From assembly GCA_920105625.2 (NCBI GenBank), contig OV050032.1, positions 194,724,571-194,788,570 on the forward strand: a stretch of DNA of 64,000 nucleotides. Direction: 5' to 3'. This stretch comes from Clusia tigrina. Taxonomy: Eukaryota > Arthropoda > Insecta > Diptera > Clusiidae. Shown piece after piece: positions 46,454 through 57,429 of this stretch (within the stretch, counting starts at the first letter, position 1; each line of letters opens with the position of its first letter). The notes beneath the pieces were generated by a model. It was not told the origin of the DNA, ran no database searches, and saw nothing but the letters and a program-made list of their open reading frames with translations. A program made the translations under genes and the position numbers.

Positions 46454-47965
46454 GTGCTTACTAATCTAACCTCATTAACATATCTTTTCCGTAAAGTAGC
46501 AACAACAATGATTGCGCGGGAGATTCCGACAACAACAACAACACCCGAACATGTCGTTCACAAAAAAGTACCTAAGCTTCGCTTAAAGGACACAATAACA
46601 ACAACTGAAAAACTCGGTCGGAAAAAACGACTGAACCAATCAAAAAACCGGAGAGAAAAGGAGAGTGAAATAGTGATATTTAAAAATTGCATGAGTTCTT
46701 CATGCAAGTTTTGTTTTAATAACCCCGACCATTTCTGCTAAGTATGTGGTAAATTTTGTCAAGAAAAGCAACGTAGGAATATCAAAGATTTTGTAAAGCA
46801 GAGTTATCGGGCTTAGATTGGACAACAACTTGGACAACAGGACAAATGTTGGGCCCCACACAAAGTTTGTAAAACTTGCATGGAGTCTCTTCGATTTTGG
46901 AGTCCAGGAGGCCGAAAAGAGCTGCAGTTTGAAATACCGATGACATGGACAGAGCCAAGAAACCACCTTGATGATTGCTACTTTTGTGCTGTGAATGTTA
47001 AAGGTATGGACCGATACAAAAAGCGCTCATGGGTTTACCCAAACCTACAACCTGCTAAGCCACCAACGCTGCAAAGTGAAGAACGACTTGATTCGAGATT
47101 TAAATTTATCTTATATATCAGCTGAGCTTCTTGTGTCAAGACTAAAAGAAACATTGCCTTCATCCTGGCGTATCAATGACAACTTATCGGACCAGACATT
47201 CTTCCATATTTTAACGAGACTTATGATATCGTATATTGTAGTGATATTTCTGGGCTTTTAAATTGAATGGGCCAACCAAAGGACGGCGACTTCTCATATA
47301 TAGCTGAACGAAAAGTTTGAAGTGTTTGTTACTGCATAAAGGAAGTAAATTAGCCTCGATCCCGATAAGACATTCAACTCTTAAGGAATAATATCAAAAT
47401 ATTGACCTGTTTCAGAGAAAATTTCAGTTCATCAACATCACTGGTCAGTGTGTGTAGATGTAAAAATGGGACATTTTTTATTGGGTCATCAAAGCGGATA
47501 CACTAAATATCCCTGTTTTCTTTGTCTGTGGGACAGTCGTGCTAAAAATGAACACTGGAGCAGGGAAGACTCGCCGTCGAGAATGAACATGACTGTAGGA
47601 AAAGCTAACATCGTTCTTGAACCGTTGATCAGTCGAGAAAAAATCATTCTTCCGCCACTACATATTACACTTGGACAACTTGATAAAAGAGCATGTTAAA
47701 GCTTTAGATAGGAATGGCGATTGCATCAAATATATTTGTCAATCATTTCTTGGTCTCCTCTGTAAAGAAACGTTAAAAGCAGACATTTTTGATGGGCCAC
47801 AAATCCGCACTCTTATAAACAACGATGATTTCAACAACCACATGACTCAAGTTGAATTGGAAGCATGGACAAGCTTTGTATCAGTTGTCAAAAATTTGTT
47901 GGGGAATCACAAAGGTAAAGAATATTCCAATGCTCCAGAATTTCCAAAAACTAGGACCAAATAGT
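46454..47965 (+). pseudogene. Decayed copy of an unclassified element-encoded arthropod protein
   Basis: Four open blocks in shifting frames form one ancestral protein. They are a Thr/Lys-rich start with CKFCFNNPDHFC (46454-46740), a block with CWAPHKVCKTCMESLRFWSP and NHLDDCYFCAVNVKGMDRYK (46850-47100), CVDVKMGHFLLGHQSGYTKY with PCFLCLWDSRAK (47448-47700), and KALDRNGDCIKYICQSF with LKADIFDGPQIRTL (47671-47964). I recall a very similar, repeated and unnamed protein in many arthropod genomes, which suggests a mobile element. I cannot name its class. CxxC pairs suggest zinc binding. At least three frameshifts break it. Confidence 0.6.
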
Positions 47966-48142
47966 TTGTGACCAGTGAAAAGCTGCGTTTGTGATGTGAT
48001 TTAGAAATGTCTCCGACGCATATTAAAGCGAACCTAAGTCGCCAGACCTGCCGCGAGTTCAATCATTCTCCCTTGCTAGATGATAAGAATGCTCTTTCAT
48101 GGCATTTGTGTGAGAATAATTTCTTCTTTTTTATACTTACAG

Positions 48143-48221
48143 ACAGAAAGCAGAGGTGCCTAAAAGCTCACCAGCGATTCTAGGCAGAACTGCGCTGAGC
48201 AGTACTCCAGCGGTTCCGCAG
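48143..48221 (+). CDS. Putative internal coding exon of an unidentified gene
   Basis: A 79-bp segment has a strong acceptor (TTCTTTTTTATACTTACAG) and a consensus donor (CCGCAG|GTGAGT). One frame is open throughout. After one leading base it reads QKAEVPKSSPAILGRT and then ALSSTPAVPQ, ending in phase 0. The Pro/Ser/Ala-rich sequence looks like a disordered linker. Codon use and splice sites look genuine, but no neighbouring exon of the same gene was found, so the host gene would have long introns. It could also be a chance match. Confidence 0.4.
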
Positions 48222-48667
48222 GTGAGTATCTTTCTTATGCTTCTAGACACTTCTTTGTGTTCTCGCCACTTTTGTTCCGTTCACTGATTAGATAACTAAT
48301 AATTGTTAATAGATAACATTTTTGATAATTTTATTGGTGCTTTGGCATATTTTGTTCTCTTTGCTGCACGCTTTTTATCAACTTCTGTCGCTTTCTATAA
48401 ATAAACAAATTGTACAAACAAGTCCAGCAAAATCAGAGCAGAACCAACGCATTCACGGATAAACAAATTAGTTCCAGAACTTATAAGTGCCAACCACACC
48501 CCTTTTTTGGCAAACATCACCTTCTGTATTAGGCTTAAGTGCACTTTTCAATGAGACCTTCAAAAATGTGTTTTTGATTGTTGAATTCTTCCATGAACTC
48601 ATTGGCAGCGGTTCTGATTGCCCAACTGCCTGGTTTGAATATGCTTAATAATATTATTAATATACTT
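48222..48667. other. Unassigned DNA
   Basis: AT-rich, with nothing recognisable. It would be intronic if the exon at 48143-48221 is real. Confidence 0.35.
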
Positions 48668-48870
48668 AGCCACCCTCTGTGGTCTAGTGGTAAGCATGCT
48701 AGACTCACACCCCGAGGGTCGCAGGTTCCAATCCTGCCACGGGCTTGGTCTTCAAAGTGCTTCTTTCTATAAAATCTTTTCTCTTCGAGTCGAAAGCCTC
48801 TGTAGCTAGTACGCATTCCCCCAACACCTTGCATTCATAATTAATTATGGTGTAAGGAATAATATAATAA
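48668..48870 (+). mobile_element. tRNA-derived SINE, copy 2
   Basis: Very similar to 25585-25785 over about 200 bp. It has the same TCTAGTGGTAAGCATGCTAG head, B-box GGTTCCAATCC, body with TCGAGTCGAAAGCCTCTGTA and tail near ATTAATTATGGTGTAAG. An AT-rich tail follows. Confidence 0.87.
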
Positions 48871-49035
48871 TAATTAATATACTTAATAACAATATTATTA
48901 ATATACAAAATAATAACAAAGGCTTTAAATCATGCCCCCCCCCCCAATAGAACTACAAACATCTGTAATGCAACGCAATATAAGGGAAAATGTTTATTTT
49001 TCTATACTCGTAGGACAACAAATCATTGGAGCCTC

Positions 49036-49090
49036 ACTCACCCACTCACCCACCCACTCACTCACCCACCCACCCACTCACCCACTCAAC
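49036..49090. repeat. CCCACTCA-type microsatellite
   Basis: Imperfect (CACTCACC)n at the 3' end of the mucin-like peritrophin gene, overlapping its stop codon (49086-49088) and 3' untranslated region. A poly-C run lies at about 48933-48945. Confidence 0.9.
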
Positions 49091-52000
49091 ACCCAGCCGC
49101 CGCACTTGGCACGCACTTGGCCGCGGACGTGCTGAACGCATATCCTGCGTAGCAATTCAGGCGGTATGCGAAGCCCTTGAAGCATTGATGGTATTGTTGG
49201 CAATCGGTGGCGGCAAATCTGACGCGATTGTTAACGCCCACGCATTGTGGCGCCCGGAATGGCAGGCGCGGATCCTGGGTTGAGCCGGACATTTTAGTGG
49301 TGGCTGGAGCTATTGTCGTTGGCTTGGTTGTTTTGGGCACGGCGGTACTACTCACTTGCGGTACTTCCCCTGCGTATCTGCTAGTTGATTGAGCCGAATC
49401 AACTCCAGCAACAGCGACAATGTTGTTAGTTGTCTTTGTCGCACTGCCAATTGCATTGTCATTTCCGTACTTAGCACTTGATATGTGAGTGGGAGGGTCA
49501 CTGGGCTTAGCTGGTTGCATGGTAGTTTTGCCAGTAGCGCCTGTTATTGCAGTGACACGTGAATCATTGGTTACGTTGTCATCTTCATTGTCATTTGCAT
49601 TGTACGCGTCCGTTGTGCTTATCGCAGGCTCTCTTGGCGCCACTGTTTGAATGGTGTTTTGCAATTGTTGCAACATGTCGACAATAGTCCTTCCTGCAGC
49701 CGTTGTAGTTACTGGAAAATTGTCTTTTTCATGTTGGCCTTTATGGTTATTGTTATTTGCATAGTACCTGTTTATTGTGCTCATAGTAGCTGGCATTGTA
49801 GGTTTGACAATACTAGTACTTGTCGATGCAGAGCCAAACAAATCATCTCTTACATTCTCAAGTAAATTGTTATTTGTATTGTGCATATTTGTTGTGGCAA
49901 TACTAGTCTCACTTTGCTTAGTAGCTGGCATTGTAGGTTTGACAATGGTATTTCCTGTTGCAGTAGTAAGCAAATTATCTCTTACATTGTCAAGTGCATT
50001 GTTATCTGCATAGTACATGTCTATTGTGCTCATACTTTTCTCGCTTTGCTTAGTAGCTGGCATTGTAGGTTTGACAATGATATTTGCTGTTGTAGTGGTA
50101 AGAAAATCATCTGCTATATTGTCAACGTTATTTTCACTGTGATATGCATGGTATGCGTTTATTGTGTTCTTAGGAGTAGTTTGCTTGGTACGTTTGACAA
50201 TTGTATTTGCTGTTGTAGCTATAAGCAAGTCATTCCCGGCACTGTGACCTTCATTGTCCTTGGCATAGTACACGTTTGTTGTGCTCGTAGGAGTGTCCCC
50301 ATTTGCTGTTGTAGCTATAAGCAAGTCAGCCCCGGCACTGTGACCTTCATTGTCCTTTGCATAGTACACGTTTGTTGTGCTCGTAGGAGTGTCTCCATTT
50401 GCTGTTGTAGCTATAAGCAAGTCATCCCCGGCACTGTGACCTTCATTGTCCTTTGCATAGTACACGTTTGTTGTGCTCTTAGGAGTGTCATGGGGTCCAG
50501 CGGGTTGATCAGTGGTTTTCACAATGCCACTTACTTTTGTCGTACCAATCAAATCTGGTCTCACATTGTCAATTGCATTTACATTATCATTCGCATTGTT
50601 AATGTTTACGGTGCTTGGCGTTGTAGTTTCTACATCATATTGCTCCAATGCTTCCACGATTGTACTTGCAGTTGCAGGGGCAAGCAAATTATCTCTTAAA
50701 TTATCAACATCAGTGTCGTCTGCATAGTACTGGCCTATTATGCTGGTAGGTAGATCAGTTGGTTTAGCCGCTTGAATAGTAGTTGTGACAATGCCACTTA
50801 CTTTTGTAGTCCCGAGCAAATTGTTTGTCACATTGTCAACTTCATTGACATTGTCAATATCACTCGCATTACTGATGTTGATTGGCTTAGAAATATGCTT
50901 GCTGGATGTTAAACCAAACTGCTGAAGCAGTTCAACATTGTTATTGCCTTTTATATTTGCCGTTGTTGCCATTGGTAAAGGCTCTGTAGGGGCATTGTTA
51001 GCTGCCACCTGCGAAATTGTTGCACTATCCGCTGCACTGCTGCTAATTGTAAATACTGCTATTGGCATTTCGCTAATATTATTAATAATTGTTGCATTTA
51101 CAATGTCCATTGTCGTTTTAATCACATCTGTATTTGTTGTAGGTACTGCAGGTCGTACACCGTCATCACCGTCGGCGTCGTAAACACTATCAATTGTGGA
51201 CTTTTGAGTTTCCATTGTTGTGTTGACCATTAGGGTTGTCATTGGCCAAGTCACAGGAGCAGACGTTGTTGTAGTTGTAGCAAATTCGGCTGCAGCCAAC
51301 TGTGTTGTTGTACTCAGGGTGTTTGTTGTTGGTGTTGCCACAATTTTACCACTTTGTATTGTTGGCGCTGCAGTAGTTTCTGCTGTATTTACAATGCGTG
51401 TTGTACTCCTGCCTACGCTAACTGCTTCCAGATCATTGTCATCAACGGGATCACTGTCATATTCAAACTCATTATCATCATCATCGTCATCGTCATCTCC
51501 TCCGTCGGTCATCGCTTCGTTTGCTTCGGTTGTACATTGCACAAAAAACGCATAGTCACAGCGATTCCTGGCCACACTCCACAGTAGGCCTCTTGGGCAC
51601 TCCATAATCCAGGCGCGCCCATGGGCGCATTTCAGGTAGCGCGTACAATCGTCAGGGTGCGGCAAATGCGTTGCTTTCCGAGGATTCGCCGGTTGCAATG
51701 GGCATGCAGCATTCATAGCACCATTGAGCACTGGAGGCTGCCGGGCTGGTCTGGCGGTGGCGCACTTCGCCACTTCCGGCGTATCGCAGCGTTGCGCAGC
51801 CTGATGCCAATGGAAGCCGGCAGCGCACGAGCGACAAACTTTCCGGCCCGCCTGGCAGTAATAGAATTTGTTGCAGTGTTTCTCGTGTGCATAGAATCGT
51901 TCGGGTATGCAGTCGGCAGTTTCCTGAGATCGAAGGTGGCGTTGTTGTTGTTGTTGTTTTTGTTGTTGACAGTCGACTCTCTCCGGATAATCGCAGACTC

Positions 52001-52298
52001 GCCGCTGCGCATGCCAATGCAGATTCTCGGGGCACTGCTGTACATAAGCAACGCCGTTGGCGCACTGCAGAAACCGACCGCAATCGTGCGTGTGCGGCAA
52101 GTAGACGGGCTGCGTGGGCGACGCATCCAAAGGACAAAGTGCGTAATGAAACCCGGAAAAAGTCGCATTCAAACTGGGCGTGGAAAGCAGCAGGGCGGCG
52201 CACAGCCAAAGTAATTTAACTATAATAATATTCGTAATTTATTAGGGGCTGAGTGGGAACTCCGCTCAAGAACTTCTCTTCCAATGCTTACCAGGCAT
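49086..52298 (-). CDS. Secreted mucin-like peritrophin with four CBM14 chitin-binding domains
   Basis: Probable extracellular chitin-binding protein of the peritrophic matrix or cuticle. A 7-nt coding exon (52292-52298: ATGCCTG) joins exon 2 (49086-52219) across a 72-bp GT-AG phase-1 intron, giving about 1046 residues. The N-terminus MPVKLLWLCAALLLSTPSLN is a clear signal peptide. Three peritrophin-A (CBM14) domains follow at about 30-86, 105-158 and 175-232, with six-Cys patterns such as HDCGRFLQCANG and DDCTRYLKCAHG. A Gln run lies between the first two. Residues 233-975 are Thr/Ala/Asn/Asp-rich, likely heavily O-glycosylated, and contain 32-residue repeats. A fourth CBM14 (CVGVNN...DCQQYHQCFKG) ends the protein. 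No transmembrane or GPI signal is visible. Domain order resembles insect intestinal mucins. I cannot name the orthologue. Confidence 0.93.
50205..50492 (-). repeat. 96-bp coding repeat (32 residues) in the mucin domain, 3 copies
   Basis: GCTGTTGTAGCTATAAGCAA recurs at 50209, 50305 and 50401, an exact 96-bp spacing. Each copy encodes NVYYAKDNEGHSAG followed by a DDLLIATTANGDTPTS-like segment. The copies differ by only a few bases, so copy number may vary between individuals. Looser related units lie on both sides. Confidence 0.95.
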
Positions 52299-52336
52299 TC
52301 CAATAGATGATATGTTGGCTGATTGTCATCAAAAAC

Positions 52337-52371
52337 TGCAGCGGGCTTGCACTCGCAACGACGTATTTAAA
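52337..52371 (-). promoter_or_regulatory. Likely core promoter of the mucin-like gene
   Basis: On the minus strand, TTTAAATA (52371-52364) lies about 34 bases before TGCAGTTT, whose A at 52337 could be +1. The start codon follows about 40 bases later at 52298. The spacing suits a TATA-dependent promoter, as expected for a strongly regulated secreted protein. Confidence 0.45.
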
Positions 52372-52497
52372 AACTTTTTATCTGACCTACTGCGCCGAGC
52401 GCTGTGTGCACATCATTCTTGGTTAGAAGTGATTGCGATAAAGCACGGGAACATGCGCGGACACGTGCGCTGGGCTTCCAAAGTTGCCAAACTATCC

Positions 52498-52800
52498 AAT
52501 TGATGCACTCAAGTTTTCAAGGACTTTCACTAACTTCGACTCTTAGTGAAGCTGCCTCTAGATCAGTCTACCAATTGATGCACTCAGGCTTTCAAGGACG
52601 CTCACTAATTTCGGCTCTTGCTGAAGCTGTCTCTGGATCAGTCCGCCAGTTGATGCCCTCAGGTTTTCAAGGACGCTCACTAATTTCGGCTCTTGCTGAA
52701 GCTGCCTCTGGATCAGTTCTGCCAGTTGATGCCCTCAGGTTTTCAAGGACGCTCACTAACTTCGACTCGTAGTGAAGCTGCCTCTGGATCAGTCTGCCAG
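52498..52800. repeat. 75-bp tandem repeat, 4 copies
   Basis: Each unit starts near TTGATGC(A/C)CTCAGG and continues TTTCAAGGACGCTCACTAAT and AAGCTGCCTCTGGATCAGTC. It lies just upstream of the mucin-like gene promoter. Confidence 0.93.
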
Positions 52801-53119
52801 TTGTAAGAAATAGGCATGGATGACATATGAGATTCAGCGATAGGCACGAATGCATTATCGATTTTTTTTGGTGGGACCTCAAATAATGCAACACTCTTTT
52901 CATTGCAAAATACGAGGGCACTCAATTTATTGGTTTAAACAGGCTCATGAATGTATTCACTGGAAATCTGTGTAGGGCATGATTGTTGGTGGAATTAGCT
53001 CCACAGATTCTCTAAATATCATTTCTCTTAATATAAACCAGATGAGGGTATGAAGCATTTTCGCCCATATGCCTGAAAGACTACAGGCCCTAATTTTATT
53101 CTGTACAGAAGGTTCGATT
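52801..53119. other. Unassigned DNA
   Basis: Nothing recognisable between two tandem arrays. Confidence 0.4.
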
Positions 53120-53310
53120 TAAACTTCCAGGATGCATTTGTATCCGTATATGGTTAGAGTTAAACTTCAAGGATGCATTTGTGTCCGTATATGGGTAAAG
53201 GTTAAACTTCAAGGATGCATGTGTGTCCTTATGTGGTAAGAGTGAAACTTCCAGGTTGCATTTGTGTCCTTATATGGGTTAGAGTGAAACTTCAAGGATG
53301 CTTTGTATTC
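53120..53310. repeat. About 42-bp tandem repeat, 4 copies
   Basis: Units share AAACTTCAAGGATGCATTTG and TGTCCGTATATGGG, with increasing divergence along the array. Confidence 0.88.
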
Positions 53311-53579
53311 GCTGACCGCTCATTGATGAGTTGTGGTATGTAATCTCAAAGCTCGTCTTCCTTTTTCGCGGTTTCTTTTAAATAGGACCCCTCATTATTT
53401 AATTGTGTTTAATTAAAAAGGGTTCTTTCGGAGAATATTTTACTACTGCCCTCTCCTTTGAAGCTATAAATTTGGCTGATATCCTAACCGGCAACAAAGC
53501 TATATCAACAACAAGAGGTCCATTACAATTGTATTCAGTTCGACTAAGTTAGACCTCTGTCGGTCGCTAATACTCCGGT

Positions 53580-54066
53580 CTTAGTGAAAGAATCAGTGAA
53601 CTGAACGAATCAGTGAACTGAACGAATCAATGAACTGAACGAATCACTGAGCTGAACGTATCAGTGAACTGAACGAATCAGTGAACTGAACGAATCAGTG
53701 AACTGAACGAATCAGTGAACTGAACGAATCAGTGAACTGAACGAATCAATGAACTGAACGAATCAGTGAACTGAACAAATCTGTGAACTGAACGAATCAA
53801 TGAACTGAACGAATCAGTGAAGTGAACTAATCAGTGAACTGAACCAATCAGTGAACTGAAAGAATTAGTGAACTGAACGAATCAGTGAAGTGAACTAATC
53901 AGTGAACTGAACGAATCAGCGAACTGAACGAATCAGTGAACTGAACGAATCAGTGAACTGAACGAATCAGTGAACTGAACGAATCAGTGAACTGAACGAA
54001 TCAGTGAACTGAACGAATCAGTGAACTGAACGAATCAGCGAACTGAACGAATCACTGAACTGAACG
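53580..54066. repeat. 17-bp satellite, left arm, about 28 copies
   Basis: The unit is GAATCAGTGAACTGAAC. Variants are GAATCAATGA, GAATCAGCGA, AACTAATCAG and GAAGTGAAC. The period is not a multiple of three. Confidence 0.97.
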
Positions 54067-54859
54067 ATATGAACTTGCGATATAAAATAAATGATCCTTT
54101 CCATTTGTTCAGTTTTGAAGTGAGTGGATTCAGAACACACGCAGTAATGGTGGAATGCTCCGTACTAATCTCCCTGTTTCAATTGCACCATTTGAATCAC
54201 AACTGTTCTGTTTCCCCCCCAAAGCGGAAAGTAAACTATTAAACCAGGTTCCGTTTCAGGTCTTTATAAGCTCACTGAATCTTGTAACGAATCATTTACG
54301 CAAAAGCACCCATTCGAGGATCGATTAGTAACATTTAGGCGTGGCAGATGGAAACTGGTTTAGTGTGTTTCGAAGTTAGTCTTTTCAATTGGATATTGAG
54401 TTATACTAAAGGTGAAAAATCATGCTTGATGCACCCAGTCATTAAAGTGCATTGTATATTCTTCGAGTGTATTTGGAGAATTGTCGGGTAGAATGCCAGT
54501 GGGATGCAAATTTAGCTCAGGACATCTTTCAGGGTGAATTTACGCTATTCATGGTTACTACTTATTCCTCCAGAGCCTTGCATATATAAATAATATAGTA
54601 ATTATAATAATATGCCCACCTCTCTGTGTGCCTCAGATTAAAACCGAGGTAGTCCCAGATCGAAACCGAACAGAGAGTCAGAGGCCAGCACTTTCCTCAT
54701 GATCAGTACTCGTTTGAACTTTTAATTTGCTTCCATATATCGAGAAAAGGGCTCCAGAGTAAAGCAAAATAAATGAAATGATTGGGGAATTTGCGAATGT
54801 GGAATAAACAAACGACAATTCCGTGAGTACAATATCTAGTCTGTGGTAGAATGTGGTTG

Positions 54860-55020
54860 GAATGGTAGTTCCATGGTAATTGTCTATACGATTGATTAAT
54901 GGTCCTTCCCTTGTCTAAATAGTCGGTAAAGATGATGCCTTGAGAATCCCAAAAAACGCTGGCCGTGACATTTCCGTCCGATGGAACCCTTTTCGCCTTC
55001 ATTGGAGCGGGTTCGTGAAA
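54860..55020 (-). mobile_element. mariner transposase fragment inside the Foldback-like spacer
   Basis: The minus strand reads VPSDGNVTASVFWDSQGIIF, then TDYLDKGRTIN, the mariner catalytic block around the second Asp (KV..S.FWD..G......L..G.TIN). The similarity stops after about 35 residues. Confidence 0.85.
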
Positions 55021-56244
55021 AGTTGGTACAATTTTAGCTATAAAAGAGAAAACAAAGAGAATGGAAGAAATTCAACGGAAACTGCGTCTCACTCTCACGC
55101 AAGTGATATTAGGAGGATGTGAGAGCAGTGCTCTCTTTCTGCATTGTAACTTTGTATGCTTTATAGTGCCATTGATCTTCATAAACTCCAGGCTACAATG
55201 GATCGATTCAAATGCGTATGCGGAGTCTCTCTTCATACACTGCATTGAGTTGCGATCTATTGAAATTGTATTATTATATTTCCAACTTGATGGGGTTTAA
55301 TAGCAGCACTAAATTGCTCTCTTCAGCGAGAGAAACACACCGCTCCGAACACACAATCGTTCTCGCATATCATCATTCTGCACTTCTCCGTCTTCAGTCC
55401 ATTTTTGCGCATTGGCAACTCTGGTCAGCCTTTATTTTATTTCTTGTGTTTTATTTGCTTTATTTCTGGCGTGTTTTGCTTTGGTTTTAATTAAATTTGT
55501 CGCTATTTGCTGCAGTTTTAATCAATTAGTGGCGCACTTTCAATTTATTTTCGTTTGTTTTGTATCGTTGCCCTTAATTAATCAGCAGACCACATTTGTT
55601 TGTTTTGAATTCCAGCGTATTTATTTACGCGGAAGTCAGTGGTCGCTCAGCTCACTCTTGGCCATGAGTTTCTTGTTATTCTTATTCCGTTTCCAATGAA
55701 AGTGAGGAAGGGAAAATACCCACAATGAAATTGCACTTTTGAAATTGTTTGCACACATGAATGAATCATTGGTCGGATGGTTGGATTGGCGTTCGATTCA
55801 CCAGCCTCAACTCGTTAAATGTGGCTCATTGTTCTTAACGAGTTTCGTCTGATTCCCTACAATGACTTACCAACTTAGCGAAGCAGTTAGTTTTAACGAG
55901 TTAGCATGGAATCGCTTATGCCTGGGTTGAGACTGTGCCACACTAAAGCAGTTTCCGACTGCCACGCCTAAATGTTACTAATGGATCTATGAATGGGTGC
56001 TTTTGCGTAAAAGATTCGTTACAAGATTCAGTGAGCTTATAAAGACCTGAAACGGAACCTACACACGCATCGTCTCTGGTTCAATAGTTTACTTTCCGCT
56101 TTGTGTATATACAGGGGGAAGCTGAACAGTTGTGATTGGAAAGGTGCTATTGAAACAGTGAAATTAGTACGGAGCATTCCACCATTACTGCGTGAAAAAC
56201 TGAACAAATTGAAAGGATCATTGATTTTATATCGCAAGTTCATT

Positions 56245-56905
56245 TCGTTCAGTTCACTGATTCGTTCAGTTCGCTGATTCGTTCAGTTCACTGATTCCTT
56301 CAGTTCAATGATTCCTTCAGTTCAATGATTCGTTCAGTTCACTGATTCGTTCAGTTCACTGATTCGTACAGTTCGCTGATTCCTTCGGTTCAATGATTCG
56401 TTCAGTTCGCTGATTCGCTCAGTTCACTGATTCGTTCAGTTCGCTGATTCGTTCAGTTCACTGATGCCTTCAGTTCGCTGATTCGTTCAGTTCACTGATT
56501 CCTTCAGTTCAATGATTCGTTCAGTTCACTGGTTCGTTCAGTTCACTGATTCGTTCAGTTCACTGATTCGTTCAGTTCGCTGATTCGTTCAGTTCACTGA
56601 TTCTTTCAGTTCACTGATTCCTTCAGTTCGCTGATTCGTTCAGTTCACTGATTCCTTCAGTTCAATGATTCGTTCAGTTCACTGGTTCGTTCAGTTCACT
56701 AATTGGTTCAGTTCACTGATTCGTTCAGTTCACTGATACATTCAGTTCACTGATTTGTTCAGTTCACTGATTCGTTCAGTTCACTGATTCGTTCAGTTCG
56801 CTGATTCGTTCAGTTCACTAATTCTTTCAGTTCACTGATTAGTTCACTTCACTTATTCGTTCAGTTCACTGATTCGTTCAGTTCACTGATTCCTTCAGTA
56901 CAACC
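56245..56905. repeat. 17-bp satellite, right arm, about 39 copies
   Basis: The unit is GTTCAGTTCACTGATTC, the reverse complement of the left-arm unit. Additional CCTTCAGTTC and GTTCAGTTCGCTGATTC variants show independent evolution of the two arms. Confidence 0.97.
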
Positions 56906-56969
56906 GGAGTCTTCGCGACCGACAGAGGTTTGACTCAGTCGAACTGAATACAATTGTAATGGCTTCTTC

Positions 56970-57260
56970 GTTTACGTGCCTCAGGAGCCTCGTAGAGTGG
57001 GCTTCTGCTGGCTTTTGAATTTCATCAGTGACCGTAATAACATGGAGGTCACGATGAATGTCATTAAAGGGGCTTTGACAATACCTCTGAGGACTTCATA
57101 TTGAAATCGTTGGATTGTTTTAATATTATTTTGGCAGCCCCATATTTGTGCAACATGAGACCACCCTGGTTTTAAAATTTGCTTGTATATCGTGATTTTG
57201 TTGTATATGGTGAGCTGTGATTTTCGCCCAATGAACAGGCGAACCCTTTCTTCATGTGTC
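56970..57260 (-). mobile_element. Jockey-like LINE RT C-terminal fragment
   Basis: The minus strand reads YKQILKPGWSHVAQIWGC, then IKTIQRFQYEVLRGIVKAPL, the conserved thumb region of jockey-clade ORF2 with W.YG...WGC-like and IQ.FQ.K.LR.I..AP motifs. It begins 8 bp beyond the Foldback-like element end. Confidence 0.8.
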
Positions 57261-57429
57261 CAGAGCCCTTCTGTGGAGTAAATAGTAGCTTCATAAATAA
57301 CTTGATGTGCGAAGGAGAAGACGCGGTCTGTTCGATTACTGGAGAGCCCAAACAGTCATGCGCCAGTCGAGAAGACTCATTGACCCTGAACACATCAAGG
57401 TAGTTGCTATTCTAAACCTCAGTAGAAAT

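Larger units (their letters stand above)
53520..56962. mobile_element. Foldback-like element with satellite-bearing inverted repeats, 3443 bp
   Basis: The left arm (53520-54367) and right arm (55939-56962) are inverted copies. Both start CCATTACAATTGTATTCAGT read inward, then ACCTCTGTCGGTCGC, then a 17-bp satellite. A unique arm part follows with CGTAATGGTGGAATGCTCCG-like sequence and AGTAACATTTAGGCGTGGCA. The spacer (54368-55938) holds a mariner fragment and AT-rich DNA with no intact gene. Long inverted repeats containing short tandem repeats are the hallmark of Drosophila FB/Foldback elements. I found no clear target duplication. The two arrays differ in copy number. Confidence 0.85.

Noticed and set aside
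49881..50699. 272-codon Cys/Val-rich plus-strand frame
   Set aside because: Antisense shadow of the Thr-rich mucin domain; no start, signal or splice support.
53330..53345. Hammerhead ribozyme core near CATTGATGAGTTG
   Set aside because: The CTGATGA core is imperfect and no GAAA partner or stems could be placed.
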